Position numbers and translations under genes: made by a program
Shown: piece after piece, positions 62,085 to 64,000 of the stretch
Layout of the letters: every line of letters starts with the position of its first letter
Numbering within the stretch: the first letter of the stretch is position 1
The notes under the pieces: generated by a model
What the model was told of the DNA's origin: nothing
The model's input: only the letters and a program-made list of their open reading frames with translations
Database searches by the model: none
NCBI RefSeq assembly: GCF_009754945.1
Contig: NZ_WPIN01000016.1
Coordinates: 1-64,000 of the forward strand
Source of the DNA: Spirosoma arboris
GTDB taxonomy: Bacteria; Bacteroidota; Bacteroidia; Cytophagales; Spirosomataceae
DNA: 64,000 nt
Direction: 5' to 3'

Positions 62085-62183
62085 AGGAGTTTCTCAAAGT
62101 TGGATAAAAAGCCGTGCCACGGTTACTTTCAGAGTAATGAGCAAACCGTGGCACGGCTTTTTATCCAACTTTGAGAAACTCCT
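62085..62183. repeat. Perfect 40-bp inverted repeat
   Basis: 62085-62124 and 62144-62183 pair with no mismatch across a 19-nt loop. The arms run AGGAGTTTCTCAAAGTTGGA... to ...CCGTGCCACGGTT. It lies after the sirtuin terminator in a 352-bp gap that otherwise shows nothing. Confidence 0.95.
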
Positions 62184-62314
62184 GTTTGTATTAAAATTCG
62201 GTGAAATTATAGGGGCATTTGGTTGTAAGTTGCATTTTTATAAAACAAAGTATAATCTACGCTAGTACTAGCGTTTAGTAGGCTTGCTGATTGTACGAAT
62301 AAAACCTGGGGAAT

Positions 62315-64000
62315 GTGAACCGGATACATACAAAAGGGGAGGAGCGAATCAAGTTTTTGAATTACCTGTTCATTATCAGTTGGTTAACTGGATTTCTTAT
62401 CATGGGTAGCGCACAAAAGGCGGCTGCTCAAACGACGATTACTCTTTCGGGCTATGTGATTGATGCCAGCACGAATAGCCCGATGCCCTTCGCAAATGTG
62501 TATCTGAATAACAGTACACACGGAACGATCAGCGATGAAAAAGGCCATTTTGTTCTCACCAACGTGCCCAGTGGTACAATAGATGTCGTTGCTTCCTTTG
62601 TTGGCTATCAAACTGCCAGACAAACGATTCGTCTCGAAGGGACACAACCCCCAGCCGTTACATTTCGCCTGAAACCGGGTGCTCAAACACTGACCAGTAT
62701 CACTGTGAAAGCCAAACGAAATGAGAAGAAATGGCAGCAACAACTCCGTCAGTTTAAACAGCAATTATTTGGTGAACCCTTTGGGAGCCAATGCGTACTG
62801 ACTAATCCGGATGTTCTTCAGTTTACAGAAGAAAACGGGCATTTGAAAGCGACAGCCTCCGAACCGATTGTGATCGAAAACCAGGCGTTGGGATATCGAA
62901 TCTGGTATGATCTGACCTATTTTGACGGAGAAAGGAAACAGGTTTATTATGGTGGATCGGCCCGTTTCGAGGAACTTAAAACGACTAATGAACATCAGGA
63001 AAGCCGATTTCAGCGAAATCGTATGCAGGCATACCTGGGATCGGCCCGCCATCTGATGGCTTCGTTGATTGCAGGTAATTATGAGCAGGAGGGCTTTAAG
63101 GTGTTTGAGGAAGATACAACGGTTGCAATGCCTTATCCTGGCGATCCGGTTACGTTGCAGGGCGCTATTGGCCATCGTTTACTGCCGATTAACCGAGCGA
63201 GTCTGATTCACTCGGGGCAATTGTCTTTTGAACGCCTGATAGGGTCTGTAAAGCCGCTGATTGTTTTTTATACAAAAGCCAAATCGCTTTATTCTCCGTA
63301 TACGGATGCTCGTTACGCCTATACTCAGATTACATTTCCGAATGGGCCGATTCAACTGATAACAGATGGATGGATAACCGTACCAAACGGGGTAGAAATG
63401 AAGGGTTCGCTGGCCGATGACCGGCTATCGACACTGCTCCCCGCCGACTGGAAACCCATGAAGCCAGATGGTTCTACGAATGCCCTCGCTACTCAATCAT
63501 TACCCGAACGGACAACGCTTTATTCCACGGAAAAAGCCTATCTGCACACCGACCGGGCTCAATATGTAGCGGGCGATACACTCTGGTTCAGTGCGTATCT
63601 GGTTGATGCGACCTATCATACGCTCAATGCCCCGAGTCAGACACTGTATGTTAACCTGCTCGATTCCACAGGCCAGCTCGCAGCCAGCCAATTGATTCAT
63701 ATCGACAGTACTGGCCACGCTCCCGGTGCCATCAACCTGGCCGATTCATTGACCACAGGCACTTATCAACTCCTGGCGTACACCAATTGGATGCGTAATG
63801 ACAATACCGAATTCCTGTTTCGCAAGCGAATTCATATTGACTCCAGGAATAGCCATGCCAGGGAGCAGGTCATTAGCTTACCGAAAGGGTTCCGATTGCA
63901 GGTGTTTCCTGAAGGTGGTCAACTGGTCATAGGGCTACCCGGACGAGTGGCGTTTCAGGGGCTTGATAACCAGGGGTATAGTGTAACGATCACAGGTGCG
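62315..64000 (+). CDS. Carboxypeptidase-regulatory-like / MG2-domain surface protein, 3'-truncated
   Basis: The frame is open to the window end (at least 562 codons). Signal-type segment FLNYLFIISWLTGFLIMGSAQKAAAQ, then a CarboxypepD_reg-like domain (LSGYVIDASTNSPMPFANVYLNNSTHGTISDEKGHFVLTNVPSGTIDVVASFVGYQTARQTI). After an unassigned middle region comes an alpha-2-macroglobulin MG2-like domain (EKAYLHTDRAQYVAGDTLWFSAYLVDA). Such proteins are usual in Bacteroidota envelopes and often accompany TonB-dependent receptors. Start is uncertain: GTG 62315 gives a normal signal peptide; ATG 62402 lies within it. Confidence 0.82.
   Translation, partial: MNRIHTKGEERIKFLNYLFIISWLTGFLIMGSAQKAAAQTTITLSGYVIDASTNSPMPFANVYLNNSTHGTISDEKGHFVLTNVPSGTIDVVASFVGYQTARQTIRLEGTQPPAVTFRLKPGAQTLTSITVKAKRNEKKWQQQLRQFKQQLFGEPFGSQCVLTNPDVLQFTEENGHLKATASEPIVIENQALGYRIWYDLTYFDGERKQVYYGGSARFEELKTTNEHQESRFQRNRMQAYLGSARHLMASLIAGNYEQEGFKVFEEDTTVAMPYPGDPVTLQGAIGHRLLPINRASLIHSGQLSFERLIGSVKPLIVFYTKAKSLYSPYTDARYAYTQITFPNGPIQLITDGWITVPNGVEMKGSLADDRLSTLLPADWKPMKPDGSTNALATQSLPERTTLYSTEKAYLHTDRAQYVAGDTLWFSAYLVDATYHTLNAPSQTLYVNLLDSTGQLAASQLIHIDSTGHAPGAINLADSLTTGTYQLLAYTNWMRNDNTEFLFRKRIHIDSRNSHAREQVISLPKGFRLQVFPEGGQLVIGLPGRVAFQGLDNQGYSVTITGA

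Overview
The window looks like chromosomal DNA of a Bacteroidota bacterium, most likely a Cytophagales/Spirosoma-type organism. Support for this: a protease with a type IX secretion sorting tail, a PorP/SprF-family protein, a short (287 aa) primary sigma factor, HU-CCDC81/SPOR and START-like proteins typical of the phylum, and promoters of the TTTG / TAnnTTTG type. The genus is an inference; no rRNA is present.

Layout. 1-1.9 kb: the 3' part of a secreted M4 metalloprotease. 2.2-18.4 kb: an integrated mobilizable element. It has a P4-type tyrosine integrase, an AlpA-like regulator, a small HTH protein, a toprim primase, a RadC-like protein, ardC, a MobF relaxase/helicase, a membrane protein and a VirD4/TraG-type coupling ATPase. 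No mating-pore genes are seen, so it would need a helper for conjugation. Inside this element ardC is cut in two by a 2.84 kb cassette with 149-bp inverted ends (139/149 identical). The cassette carries a lipoprotein hydrolase and a PorP/SprF-like outer-membrane protein but no transposase. A second, AT-rich two-gene module of unknown function lies between two decayed copies of the ardC-tail/small-gene unit. 18.6-21.3 kb: a LytTR response regulator and a TPR histidine kinase, then tRNA-Met(CAT) on the minus strand.

21.7-35.8 kb is core chromosome: START-like protein, LptF/G permease, rpsO, pnp, rpoD, an envelope gene set on the minus strand (long TPR protein, outer-membrane beta-barrel, HU-CCDC81/SPOR protein), and an M61 peptidase. 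35.9-54.8 kb holds a nucleobase catabolism cluster read on the minus strand from about 54.2 kb down to 36.4 kb: semialdehyde dehydrogenase, class III aminotransferase, exported nucleoside hydrolase, NCS1 transporter, dihydropyrimidinase, beta-ureidopropionase, PreT, PreA, NCS2 permease, and XdhA/XdhB/XdhC. An Lrp/AsnC regulator is divergent at its head. Together these would take up nucleosides and bases, reduce and open pyrimidines to beta-amino acids, send these to acetyl- or propionyl-CoA, and oxidise purines. 55-64 kb: DUF4349 lipoprotein, topA, a GH20 hexosaminidase, a class III sirtuin, and the start of a large carboxypeptidase-regulatory/MG2-domain protein that runs off the window.

A window-wide feature is a set of long intergenic hairpins (arms about 24-40 bp). 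Nearly all differ in sequence, and many are built of short quasi-repeated words. They sit at gene ends in the chromosomal part. A REP-associated transposase at 48 kb is bracketed by four 13-nt hairpins of identical geometry.
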